Source: Paenibacillus taihuensis | GTDB taxonomy: Bacteria; Bacillota; Bacilli; Paenibacillales; Paenibacillaceae | DNA: 64,000 bases | Reading direction: 5' to 3' | Assembly: GCF_003386535.1 (NCBI RefSeq) | Contig: NZ_QTTN01000019.1 | Coordinates: 1 to 64,000 of the forward strand | Made by a program: the position numbers and the translations under genes | The notes under the pieces: model-generated | What the model was told of the DNA's origin: nothing | The model's input: the letters and a program-made list of their open reading frames with translations, nothing else | Databases searched by the model: none | Shown here: in pieces, positions 8,700 to 16,478 of the stretch | How positions within the stretch are numbered: position 1 is the stretch's first letter | How the letters are laid out: each line of letters starts with the position of its first letter

Positions 8700-9641
8700 A
8701 TGTATCACGTGAATCCATTTTTGGGAAGAGGGAAGTTTGTGACTGTGCAGGATGCAGTGGGAGGCTTGATTCTAAGTGACGTCAATATGGAGCGTTTTCT
8801 GGAATCTGGAGAGGTTTCTCCGCGGTTAGATCATATTGATTTCTCGCTTGCGCCAGGCGAGTGGGTACATATAGTTGGAACAAACGGGAGTGGGAAATCG
8901 ACCTTAGCGAGATTACTCGCAGGGTTAACAATTGATGGCGTTCAAGGGACATGGAATCGCGGTTTCGCCGGAAACCGTCCGATGCCGTATGTGATGCAGC
9001 AGCCAGATTCTCAGCTGTTTGCGGAGACGCCGCGGCAAGAAGTTCGGTTTGCGCTTGAGTGGCAGGGGGTTAGCGCCGATGAGATATTGCATCGTACGGA
9101 GGCCATTCTCACGCGCACGGGGCTTCTCTCCATCGGTGATGTTCCGTGGGAGCGGTTATCCGGCGGACAGCGCCAGCTCGCGGCTGTTGCGGCTGCGTCT
9201 GCGGCAAGCGCGCCTCTCATCGTCTTCGACGAAGCGACATCGATGCTGGATGAGCAGTCTTGTACAGAGGTGCTGCGTCTCGCACGGGAGCTGCACCGGC
9301 AAGGGACTGCGGTCGTCTGGGTAACGCAGCGGCTGCAGGAGATAGAAGGCAGCGGGAGGGTCGTTGCCATGCTCGATGGGCGCATCGTGTTCGATGGATT
9401 AGGAAGCGACTTCTTGTATGGCTCGGAAGCAGAAGCGGAAGCTGATGCCGATGCTGATGCTGATGCTGTTGCTGGTGCCGTGGCGCTGCGGACACCTCAT
9501 ACTTTGACTCCCTGCCAAGCATGCGGGCTGCGGTTGCCATATTTGCCGGCACTCGCGCTTGAGCTTGGCCGGCAAGGGAAGCTTAAGCGTCCGTACCCGG
9601 AGACAGCAGCTGAATGGGAGCAGGTGTTGTCGCAGCTATGA
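8700..9641 (+). CDS. Energy-coupling factor transporter ATPase (biotin)
   Basis: A 313-residue ABC ATPase with Walker A GTNGSGKST (about residues 60-68), Q-loop QQPDSQLF, signature LSGGQRQ and Walker B LIVFDEATSMLD. The S-Q-L-F after the Q-loop is typical of EcfA/CbiO proteins. The start is uncertain: ATG 8700 has no good ribosome-binding site, whereas GTG 8739 is preceded by AAGAGGGAAG at the right distance. The C-terminal third holds a run of alternating Glu/Asp and Ala (about residues 245-262) encoded by near-identical codons, then a short tail. Its stop overlaps the start of the next gene. With the fused ATPase/EcfT protein and BioY it would make a dedicated biotin ECF importer. Confidence 0.85.
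   Translation: MYHVNPFLGRGKFVTVQDAVGGLILSDVNMERFLESGEVSPRLDHIDFSLAPGEWVHIVGTNGSGKSTLARLLAGLTIDGVQGTWNRGFAGNRPMPYVMQQPDSQLFAETPRQEVRFALEWQGVSADEILHRTEAILTRTGLLSIGDVPWERLSGGQRQLAAVAAASAASAPLIVFDEATSMLDEQSCTEVLRLARELHRQGTAVVWVTQRLQEIEGSGRVVAMLDGRIVFDGLGSDFLYGSEAEAEADADADADAVAGAVALRTPHTLTPCQACGLRLPYLPALALELGRQGKLKRPYPETAAEWEQVLSQL
9427..9480 (+). repeat. Codon-level tandem repeat encoding an acidic EA/DA tract
   Basis: A run of hexamers close to GAAGCG and GCTGAT (for example GATGCTGATGCTGATGCT) encodes EAEAEADADADADA within the ATPase. Simple repeats of this kind expand and contract by slippage. It lies outside the conserved ABC core, so length change would probably be tolerated. Confidence 0.75.
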
Positions 9642-11380
9642 CGAAGAATAAGAAAGATCTCTCGATTCGAGGATTGAGATTCACGCAGGCAGGGTTACAT
9701 ATAGAGATGGACCGATCGGGAGAACATGCCTCGATCTCTGAACCGATCGTGCTATCGCAGGGTGAAATTACCGTCATTCTCGGCGCGAATGGTGTGGGCA
9801 AAACAAGGCTGATGGAGATCAGCGCAGGCTTGCGAGAGCCAAGTGGGCTTGCCATACAGTTTGGCGCTGAAGAGATGTGGACGAGTTCATCGAGATCGGG
9901 ATCGACATCGCTGAAGCGCAACCAGCAAGCGCTGCTCGCATATAGCTATTCCTGCCAATCACCCGAAGAACAGCTCTTCGCACGATCGGTCAGGGATGAA
10001 TTGCAATACACGCTGCGGCCGTACGGGCTTCACGAAACCGAGCGGCATGAGCGCATGGCAACAGCGCTCGCTGCCGTCGGTTGGGACAAAGCATGGCTGA
10101 CGCGCGATCCTTATTTCATGAGCGGCGGTGAACGGCGAAGAACCGCGCTAGCCTGTCTATTCGCGCCTCCCGCTGCTTGGCTGCTGCTCGACGAGCCGAC
10201 CGCAGGGCTCGACGCCGACGGCCAGGCGCAGCTTAGCGAGCAGCTCAAGCGAGCAGCTGCGCAAGGGCAAGGCGTGCTGCTCATCTCACACGAGAGCGAT
10301 TGGGCGCTGCAGCTCGCAAGCCGCATCCTGCTGATGAAGCAGGACGGCAGCGCGGTGCTCTGCACAAGAGAAGCGCTCCTTGCTGAGCCGGACTTGCTCG
10401 CTCAAGCCGGGATGGACGTGCCGGACTGGCTGCGAATCGCGCATCTTTTGCAACGCAAATACGTTGGCAATGGTAATGGTGATGACATCCCAAGCGATGC
10501 ATTCTGGAGTCCGGCCGAGCTGGCACGCGCACTTCCATCTCAGAAGGCGCATACACCTGCGCCAACCAGCACGTCACCGACGGCTCAGACTTCACCGGCG
10601 CAGCAGCAGCCGACAAGCCGAACACCTTTCCAAGCACGCGCCACCGATCAGAAACCTTCGCCGCTGACGAAGTTTGACCCACGGTCTGTCTGGCTAACTT
10701 ACATTTTGCTATCCGCTGCTATCCTTACACAATCGACGTGGCTTGGTGTTGCAATCATGAGCATCCTAACAGCTGTCTGTATTTACTTCGGACGCTTCCC
10801 TCTAAAACGATGGAAGGGCGCTATTCTAGCGCTTGCGTTCTTCACGCTTACGCTATCCGTCTTCGCTGGGGTAGGACCGAATGGGCACGGGGGCTACTTC
10901 AGCTTAAGCAGCTTCCTGGTATCGCTGCAGTCGCTCATCCGGCCATTCATAGCGATGCTGCTTGGTTTCGGACTTCCGCTCGCCATTACTCCGCTGCGGC
11001 TGCGCAGATCGCTTGAGCAATTGCTGGGTATTTTCGGGAAAGTGCCGCTCTGGGGGACCAAGATGATCCTCATCGTCACGCTCCTCCTGCGGTTTATCCC
11101 GGTGCTCTTGTCCGAGTGGGAGCGGTTCGGCCGTGTCACCATGGCACGAGGGAAGCAAATACGCCGCTCGGGGCGCAGTGCGATAAGGCAAATGCGCGAA
11201 ACTGCCGTACCTTTCATGCTGGCGCTATTTCGCCTCGGGGAACAAGTTTCGGATGCGCTCGAAAGCCGCGGCGTCGGTGTAAATCAGCAACCGACCCTGC
11301 TCGTCACGGAGAAGTGGAAAGCAATAGATACGCTGCTTGTGATATGCGGGGCTGCGATTTTACTTTTAATCCGTAAGTAG
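9638..11380 (+). CDS. Fusion of ECF transporter ATPase and EcfT/CbiQ-like transmembrane component
   Basis: A 580-residue protein. Residues about 1-270 form an ABC ATPase with Walker A GANGVGKTR (the usual final Thr is Arg), signature MSGGERRR and Walker B WLLLDEPTAGLD. Residues about 300-350 are a low-complexity linker rich in P, T, S, A and Q. Residues about 350-580 are hydrophobic with an EcfT-like coupling region, including MARGKQIRRSG and later ALESRGVG, the Ala-Arg-Gly type motifs that contact ECF ATPases. ATG 9638 overlaps the previous stop (ATGA). Together with the previous ATPase and BioY, all components of an ECF importer are present. Separate genes are usual for ATPase and T component, so the fusion is notable. 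Confidence 0.85.
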   Translation: MTKNKKDLSIRGLRFTQAGLHIEMDRSGEHASISEPIVLSQGEITVILGANGVGKTRLMEISAGLREPSGLAIQFGAEEMWTSSSRSGSTSLKRNQQALLAYSYSCQSPEEQLFARSVRDELQYTLRPYGLHETERHERMATALAAVGWDKAWLTRDPYFMSGGERRRTALACLFAPPAAWLLLDEPTAGLDADGQAQLSEQLKRAAAQGQGVLLISHESDWALQLASRILLMKQDGSAVLCTREALLAEPDLLAQAGMDVPDWLRIAHLLQRKYVGNGNGDDIPSDAFWSPAELARALPSQKAHTPAPTSTSPTAQTSPAQQQPTSRTPFQARATDQKPSPLTKFDPRSVWLTYILLSAAILTQSTWLGVAIMSILTAVCIYFGRFPLKRWKGAILALAFFTLTLSVFAGVGPNGHGGYFSLSSFLVSLQSLIRPFIAMLLGFGLPLAITPLRLRRSLEQLLGIFGKVPLWGTKMILIVTLLLRFIPVLLSEWERFGRVTMARGKQIRRSGRSAIRQMRETAVPFMLALFRLGEQVSDALESRGVGVNQQPTLLVTEKWKAIDTLLVICGAAILLLIRK

Positions 11381-11453
11381 AAAATAGGATTTTGCTGAAG
11401 AATCAGCTATGATAGAGGTACCCGAGATTAGATAAAGGAGTGCATGGAAAGCT

Positions 11454-12518
11454 ATGAGTACATCGCTTAAACCGAATTTAGACCGTCATTATACGATTCA
11501 ATTACTGCAGCAACTGCTTTCCACTCCTAGCCCTAGCGGCTTCTGCATAACCATCATGCGCCTGATTCAGGAAGAGGCGTCGAAGCTTGGGTATGCGATG
11601 GAATTGACGCCGAAGGGGAACGGGATTATTACTATTCCGGGGTCTAATCCGAGCGCTGATGAAGTGATTGCACTAACCGCGCATGTCGACACGCTTGGCG
11701 CGATGGTGCGTTCGATCAAGTCTAATGGCACGATCCGATTCACTCCAGTTGGCGGCTACGCGATGCATTCCGTTGAAGGGGAGTACTGCCTCATCCATAC
11801 GCGTGATGGCCGAACATACGATGGTACGGTGCTGACAACGAAGCCGTCCGTTCACGTGTTCTCCGATGCGCGCGATCTGAAGCGCGAAGAAGCAAACATG
11901 GAAATTCGCATAGACGAGCCTGTCAAGTCGAAGGACGATGCGCTGAAGCTGGGCATTGGCGTTGGCGATTTCATCTCATGGGATGCACGGACGCGTGTGA
12001 TGACAAGCGGATTCATTAAGTCGCGGCATCTCGATGACAAAGCAAGCGTTGCTGCCATCTTCGGTCTATTAAAATGGCTGAAGGACGAAGGCAGACAACC
12101 GGTTCGCACAGTCAAAATCATTATTTCGACGTACGAAGAGGTTGGTCACGGCAGCTCCTATATCCCGCAGGATATTACCGAAATGATCGCAGTCGATATG
12201 GGTGCGATGGGCGATGACCTGTCTACAACAGAATTTGACGTATCGATCTGCGCGAAGGATTCTACAGGCCCTTATGATTATTTGATGACTTCGGCATTGA
12301 TTGATCTTGCGAAGCGGGAAGAGCTTCCATATGCAGTCGATATTTATCCGCATTATGGTTCCGATGCTTCCGCAGCCATGCATGGCGGCAGCAATATCAA
12401 AGCAGCGCTTATCGGTCCTGGCGTACACGCTTCGCACGGCATGGAACGCACGCACAGCAATGCGGTCATGAATACTGCAGCTCTGCTGCTAGCTTACATT
12501 ATGGAGCCGCGTGCCTAA
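11454..12518 (+). CDS. M42 family metallopeptidase (FrvX/glutamyl aminopeptidase-like)
   Basis: A 354-residue cytoplasmic aminopeptidase of family M42. Metal-binding and catalytic motifs are visible: ALTAHVDTLG near residue 78, the CL-like RHLDDKASV region with its metal-bridging Asp near 185, STYEEVGHG near 222 with the catalytic Glu pair, VDMGAMGD near 245, and a late GVHASHGMERTH metal-ligand His. Family members cut N-terminal residues from peptides and form large tetrahedral assemblies. ATG 11454 follows AAAGGAG. It is monocistronic. Confidence 0.88.
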   Translation: MSTSLKPNLDRHYTIQLLQQLLSTPSPSGFCITIMRLIQEEASKLGYAMELTPKGNGIITIPGSNPSADEVIALTAHVDTLGAMVRSIKSNGTIRFTPVGGYAMHSVEGEYCLIHTRDGRTYDGTVLTTKPSVHVFSDARDLKREEANMEIRIDEPVKSKDDALKLGIGVGDFISWDARTRVMTSGFIKSRHLDDKASVAAIFGLLKWLKDEGRQPVRTVKIIISTYEEVGHGSSYIPQDITEMIAVDMGAMGDDLSTTEFDVSICAKDSTGPYDYLMTSALIDLAKREELPYAVDIYPHYGSDASAAMHGGSNIKAALIGPGVHASHGMERTHSNAVMNTAALLLAYIMEPRA

Positions 12519-12597
12519 CTGAAACCGCGAGCCCCAAAAAATTACGAGTAGACAACTCGGAAACGATCATTATATGATGAAGGACGGGTGATTATAG

Positions 12598-13233
12598 ATG
12601 ACAACTAATAATGTAGAGAATACAAATGAGACAGAACCGCAACCACAAGCTATTCCGGATGAGGAATTGCAGCGCCTTATTCAAGTTCTATTGGATAACG
12701 GGATGAAAGCACTTCGATTTAAGTTTGAGAATGATGAAGTCGATGGACAAGTCATGATGCACGAGCTTTATGGCCCAATCTTTGTTTTCAAGCTCGAAGT
12801 GAAAGATGGCAATAACTTAGTATGCGGATTCTTCATGCGAGAACTGTTGAATGTATTCCAGAACAATGAAGACCCAGCTTTGTGGATGGCTTCCTTCTTC
12901 TTGGATTTGATGGATCGGGGCGGCGATCAATTGCTCCCAAGTCCTCCGCAAAACGAAGAATTGGCGAAAGCCGTTATAGACAGCTATCTTGTTCCGACTT
13001 GCGCAAAGGTTATTCGCGAAGAGTTTCCGGACGAGCAGGTGTATGTGGATCTAGATTTCAATGAAGAGCATGGTCCAGTGCTTGAAGCAGGGTTCCCGTC
13101 CATTAGTGACGGCAATAACATCTGTGCGATGCCGATCCATATTATTATGGCGCACTACCTGCTCAACCGCGATTTTGCTGAACCCATTATCCAAGGCTTG
13201 TACCGCATTCGCGAAGAGCACGGCTTGGAATAG
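12598..13233 (+). CDS. Conserved-looking acidic protein of unknown function
   Basis: A 211-residue, strongly acidic soluble protein with no signal peptide or membrane segment. The first 20 residues are low-complexity (N, E, T, P, Q) and the rest looks folded, with two similar halves each carrying a hydrophobic strand followed by an acidic loop (YGPIFVFKLEVKDGNNLVCG and HGPVLEAGFPSISDGNNICA). The repeated D-G-N-N and G-P-(I/V) elements suggest an internal duplication. I do not recognise the family. It is followed by a clear terminator and has GGACGGGTG upstream of ATG 12598. Confidence 0.7.
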   Translation: MTTNNVENTNETEPQPQAIPDEELQRLIQVLLDNGMKALRFKFENDEVDGQVMMHELYGPIFVFKLEVKDGNNLVCGFFMRELLNVFQNNEDPALWMASFFLDLMDRGGDQLLPSPPQNEELAKAVIDSYLVPTCAKVIREEFPDEQVYVDLDFNEEHGPVLEAGFPSISDGNNICAMPIHIIMAHYLLNRDFAEPIIQGLYRIREEHGLE

Positions 13234-13245
13234 TTTCAAGAACAT

Positions 13246-13278
13246 GAAAAAAAAGCCTGAGCAATCAGGCTTTTTTTA
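13246..13278. terminator. Bidirectional intrinsic terminator
   Basis: AGCCTGA, loop GCAA, TCAGGCT, flanked by an A-run on the left and a T-run on the right. It would end the 12598-13233 transcript and also the convergent DMT transporter transcript. Confidence 0.9.
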
Positions 13279-13292
13279 TTTGGCTAATTAGA

Positions 13293-14225
13293 TTACGCGC
13301 TAATGGGCTGTTCGGCGTTTTGTTCCACGGGCGGCGGCTGTTTCTCCGCTCGCATGTAGAGGATAAGACCAATGATGATAAAAGCGCCGCTAACAAGCTG
13401 GAAGCCGCTGATCATCTCGCTAAACAGCACCATACCGAGCAGACTGGCTCCGACAGGCTCTGCAAGCACGGACATGGAGATCGTCGTTGGTTTCACATAC
13501 TTGAGCAGCCAGTTGAAGATCAGGTGGCCGAACACTGTCGGCACAATCGCGAGCAGCAGGAATACAATCCATTCACGCTGCGCATAATCCGTCATCGAGA
13601 TGCCCATCGTAACATTGTAGATGAAGAAGCAGATCGTCGTCACGCCGAACACGATGCAGCTGTACAAGTACGAGGAGACGCGCTTCATGATCTGTTTGGC
13701 AAGCAGCATGTTGATGGATACCGCAAGTGCGCCTAGAAACGACAGCATATCGCCGTAGAAAGCGCGCGACGACAACGCAATGTCGCCCGAACCGATGCCC
13801 ATTGCGCCGATTAACGCGATGACCATGCCCATGATGGCAAACTTGTTGGCGCGGTCACGGAACAGGAAGTAGGCGCCGACCATGACGAAAACGGGCTCAA
13901 GTGCCAACAGAATGGTTGAACTCGCAATTGAGGTGTACGTCAGTGACGCCATCCAGAGCAGAAAGTGAAGTGCCAGGAAGATGCCGGCCAAGACGAGAAG
14001 CAGCCAATCTTTCCTTGAGATCTTCCGTACAGCACCTAGCTGTTTTGTACCGAAAGGCAGCATCAGTACGAAGGTGAACAGCATCCGGTACATGCCTTGA
14101 ACAGAAACTGGCGCGTGTGAGTAACGGACCAGGATCGGTGCGAATGAAATGGCGAGCATGCCAATTAGCAGCGGGATGACAGGAGAGACGGGCAGTTTGG
14201 ATGATGATGAAGGTCCTTGTTTCAA
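13293..14225 (-). CDS. EamA/DMT-superfamily transporter
   Basis: A membrane protein of about 310 residues with ten predicted hydrophobic segments arranged as two five-helix EamA repeats, the hallmark of the drug/metabolite transporter superfamily. Examples are LIGMLAISFAPILVRYSHAP at the start of repeat 1 and LLAIVPTVFGHLIFNWLLKY late in repeat 2. The substrate cannot be read from the sequence. I prefer TTG 14225, which follows AGAAAGGA at about 9 nt, over the longer ATG 14255, which lacks a site. The C-terminus is a short charged tail. Confidence 0.85.
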   Translation of the reverse strand: MKQGPSSSSKLPVSPVIPLLIGMLAISFAPILVRYSHAPVSVQGMYRMLFTFVLMLPFGTKQLGAVRKISRKDWLLLVLAGIFLALHFLLWMASLTYTSIASSTILLALEPVFVMVGAYFLFRDRANKFAIMGMVIALIGAMGIGSGDIALSSRAFYGDMLSFLGALAVSINMLLAKQIMKRVSSYLYSCIVFGVTTICFFIYNVTMGISMTDYAQREWIVFLLLAIVPTVFGHLIFNWLLKYVKPTTISMSVLAEPVGASLLGMVLFSEMISGFQLVSGAFIIIGLILYMRAEKQPPPVEQNAEQPISA

Positions 14226-14356
14226 GCTATAGTTTCCTTTCTTACACGAGATCATGCTTAATACTTATCAAATCGCCTTCATCATTATGCACTTAAGCAC
14301 AGGGCTGCTGCAATAGATAGAAAAAGTCAAAATGTGTTCATTTGTCGAACCAGAGG

Positions 14357-14385
14357 GCTTCTGTTATGCTTTATTTATGAAGCGA
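14357..14385 (+). promoter_or_regulatory. Candidate sigma-A promoter for the 14421 small gene
   Basis: TTGTCG, a 17-bp spacer, and TATGCT lie about 40 bp before the small ORF. Spacing is ideal and both boxes are moderate matches; coordinates are good to a base or two. Confidence 0.45.
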
Positions 14386-14420
14386 CAAGCTATCCCTGCA
14401 GGTAAAGGAGAGAGAATAGG

Positions 14421-14564
14421 ATGGGTGTACCGACAGGAGTTTGGATTTCGGCTGCAATTATTGCCATTCTTTTAACATGGATGACCATTTGGGTAACCAA
14501 TAAAGCTTATTCGCGCAGATGGGAAGACCACGGCATGGAGAATGAGCAGAAGAACAAGCAATAA
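14421..14564 (+). CDS. Small single-pass membrane protein (47 aa)
   Basis: A 47-residue ORF starting ATG 14421 about 8 nt after AAAGGAGAGA. Residues about 6-26 (GVWISAAIIAILLTWMTIWV) form one transmembrane segment; the tail is polar and charged, ending NEQKNKQ. It has its own candidate promoter and a hairpin plus T-run downstream (14605-14634). I do not recognise a family. The strong ribosome-binding site and membrane profile make it more likely real than chance. Confidence 0.65.
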   Translation: MGVPTGVWISAAIIAILLTWMTIWVTNKAYSRRWEDHGMENEQKNKQ

Positions 14565-14571
14565 CCGCCGA

Positions 14572-14628
14572 TTGACATGAAACCAAAAGGTGTCATATAA
14601 TCAAAAGCGAAACCAATTGGGTTCGCTT
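14572..14628 (+). promoter_or_regulatory. Promoter with tandem palindromic operators for the SRPBCC/ArsR pair
   Basis: TTGACA (14572-14577) and TATAAT (14596-14601) are separated by 18 bp. Two related palindromes overlap the promoter: TGAAACCAAAAGGTGTCA (14578-14595) fills the spacer and CGAAACCAATTGGGTTCG (14609-14625) starts just after the -10 box. Both fit GAAACC-N4-GG(T/G)(G/T)TC. Two copies in these positions are what an autorepressing ArsR protein would need. The second palindrome is followed by a T-run and may also terminate the upstream small gene. Confidence 0.65.
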
Positions 14629-14700
14629 TTTTTAATTAGATGGGCTATACACGGAAACAATAAGACTACACTGTTGAAGCAAAAGGAGCTGCTCATTACG

Positions 14701-15120
14701 ATGGAAACGCAAAACACACTTCCGGATATTGTTCATACGCTTACTTTCAAAGCGCCGATTCTTAAAGTTTGGGACGCCGTCTCGACTTCTAACGGGCTTA
14801 GCGCCTGGTTCATGCCGAATGATCTTGAAGCGGTTGTCGGGCACGAATTTAAGATTGATGCAGGTCCGTTCGGCATTCAACCATGTATCGTGAAAGAGGT
14901 TGAAACGCCAAACCGCATCTCCTTCGGTTGGGGGAAGGATTGGACGATTACATTCTTGCTCAAAGATCTTGCCGACAATCAAACCGAGTGCACGCTCATT
15001 CATTCCGGCTGGAATGCGGACATCATCGAGCACGGTATGCCGCATGCCGTTATCCGCGAACAGATGAACAACGGCTGGGGCGGACTCCATCGCGCGCTTG
15101 GCAAATACGTTGAGGCTTAA
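14701..15120 (+). CDS. SRPBCC (AHSA1/START-like) domain protein
   Basis: A 139-residue protein of the AHSA1-like SRPBCC fold, beginning with the typical strand and helix VHTLTFKAPILKVWDAVSTSNGLSAWFMPND and ending with the long C-terminal helix MNNGWGGLHRALGKYVEA. Such proteins form a hydrophobic ligand cavity and are often encoded next to an ArsR regulator, as here. I chose ATG 14701, downstream of AAAAGGAG; the longer frame back to 14590 would begin inside the operator. The ArsR gene begins 1 bp after its stop. The ligand is unknown. Confidence 0.85.
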   Translation: METQNTLPDIVHTLTFKAPILKVWDAVSTSNGLSAWFMPNDLEAVVGHEFKIDAGPFGIQPCIVKEVETPNRISFGWGKDWTITFLLKDLADNQTECTLIHSGWNADIIEHGMPHAVIREQMNNGWGGLHRALGKYVEA

Positions 15121-15121
15121 T

Positions 15122-15448
15122 ATGGCGCTGCCATCCGGTAAGCATGATGTCTTCCAAGCGATTGCGGACCCTACCCGCCGCGAGGTGCTGAAGCTTCTTA
15201 CTGACCATGAAATGCCGGTATCTGCTATTTCAGGCCATTTTCCGATTACACGTACAGCGGTTTCGAAGCATTTGCGCATTTTGGCAGAGGCTGGACTTGT
15301 GAAGGAGCGGAAGGTCGGGCGCGAGACGCGCTACCGCCTGGAGACACAGCCTTTACAGGAACTTAAGAGCTGGCTGAACTACTACGAACGCTACTGGGAG
15401 AACAAGCTTTCTGCTCTGCAGCGGTTCGTTGAATCCGATGAAGAATAG
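15122..15448 (+). CDS. ArsR-family transcriptional regulator
   Basis: A 108-residue winged-helix regulator. The ArsR DNA-binding core is clear: IADPTRREVLKLL, then ISGHFPITRTAVSKHLRILAEAGLVKERKVGRETRYRL. No cysteine metal-binding motif is present, so it belongs to the non-metal ArsR group that pairs with SRPBCC proteins. ATG 15122 begins just after the preceding stop, with TGAGG upstream, so it is co-transcribed and probably coupled. It likely binds the paired palindromes in its own promoter. A terminator follows. Confidence 0.88.
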   Translation: MALPSGKHDVFQAIADPTRREVLKLLTDHEMPVSAISGHFPITRTAVSKHLRILAEAGLVKERKVGRETRYRLETQPLQELKSWLNYYERYWENKLSALQRFVESDEE

Positions 15449-15460
15449 TCACAATCAGGT

Positions 15461-15490
15461 AACCCGCGATTTACGTATCGCGGGTTTTTC
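15461..15490 (+). terminator. Intrinsic terminator after the ArsR gene
   Basis: AACCCGCGAT, loop TTACGT, ATCGCGGGTT followed by TTT: a perfect 10-bp stem 12 bp after the ArsR stop. Confidence 0.9.
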
Positions 15491-15514
15491 TGTTACCCTT
15501 AAGGAGAGAGGAGC

Positions 15515-16354
15515 GTGCTAATAAGTATGAAAGAGGAAACAGCCGCGATTCAGTATATTGGCCAAGTTGGCTTCATCCTTCGCCGCAATGGATTTACGGT
15601 CGCCATTGATCCTTATCTAACCGATTCGGTGGATCGTCTGGTCTCCGAGCCGGCAGATTTCTGGAAGCGCAATTATCCGCCTCCGGTACAGCCTGGCAGC
15701 TTAACCGACATCGATCTCGTTCTCATCACGCATGAACATTTGGATCATATGGATCCTGAGACTTTATTGGCTATCGCAGATGCTTCTCCGCGCTGCCGAA
15801 TAGCCGCTCCACGTATTTGTATCCCGATGCTCCGGGAAGTTGACATTGAGGAACACCGGCTCGTGGCGCTCAAGCACGGCGCACCTATGCTATGCGAGTC
15901 CGGACTGATCATCCGTCCGATTCCTGCCTGGCATGAAGCGCGCGAAGTCGACAGTGACGGCTGGGATCGCTTTTTGGGCTATATGCTCGAATGGGACGGG
16001 TTCACGATCTATCATGCCGGCGACACGCTTGCGACCGAGCAGCTGATTACCATTTTGAATACGTTTGACATTGATGTCGGCATGCTTCCGATTAACGGCA
16101 GAGATCTATTCCGGGAACGGGCAGGCGTCGTCGGCAACATGAACGCACGTGAAGCGGCGGCGCTCGCATGGGAAGTGAAGATGGATATGGTCGTTCCATT
16201 GCACTTCGATATGTATCCGAACAATAGTGAAGGCATCAGCGGCTTCGTAGAGGAGCTTTACACGAAGTACCGCGGGCTGAAGTATCATATTTTCCAGCCT
16301 GGCGAGACGTTGGTTTATTATAAGAACAGTCCTCATCATTCCAGTCGTATATAA
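15515..16354 (+). CDS. MBL-fold metallo-hydrolase, UlaG-like
   Basis: A 279-residue metallo-beta-lactamase fold protein. The metal-binding THEHLDHMD motif is at about residue 73, and additional ligands are expected at the later His in PIPAWHEA, Asp in YHAGDT and His in VVPLHFDMYPNN. The overall pattern, beginning AAIQYIGQVGFILRRNGFTVAIDPYLTDSV, resembles UlaG-type lactonases and related proteins acting on sugar phosphates, although the substrate here is unknown. GTG 15515 follows AAGGAGAGAGGAG; ATG 15527 is the alternative. It stands alone. Confidence 0.8.
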   Translation: MLISMKEETAAIQYIGQVGFILRRNGFTVAIDPYLTDSVDRLVSEPADFWKRNYPPPVQPGSLTDIDLVLITHEHLDHMDPETLLAIADASPRCRIAAPRICIPMLREVDIEEHRLVALKHGAPMLCESGLIIRPIPAWHEAREVDSDGWDRFLGYMLEWDGFTIYHAGDTLATEQLITILNTFDIDVGMLPINGRDLFRERAGVVGNMNAREAAALAWEVKMDMVVPLHFDMYPNNSEGISGFVEELYTKYRGLKYHIFQPGETLVYYKNSPHHSSRI

Positions 16355-16478
16355 GGGACAATGATTTTTCGTAAACGGTACAACATGACGCATTACCCGC
16401 TCGTCTGCCACGTATATTGAATGTACGGTAATTGCTTGACCGCGCTTTAGATCATGTGGAGAAAAGGGGCATTAGCAG

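Noticed and set aside
8925-8937. Second BirA site (GGTTAACAAT) inside the ECF ATPase gene
   Set aside because: Only one half-site is present; there is no partner half-site at the required distance.
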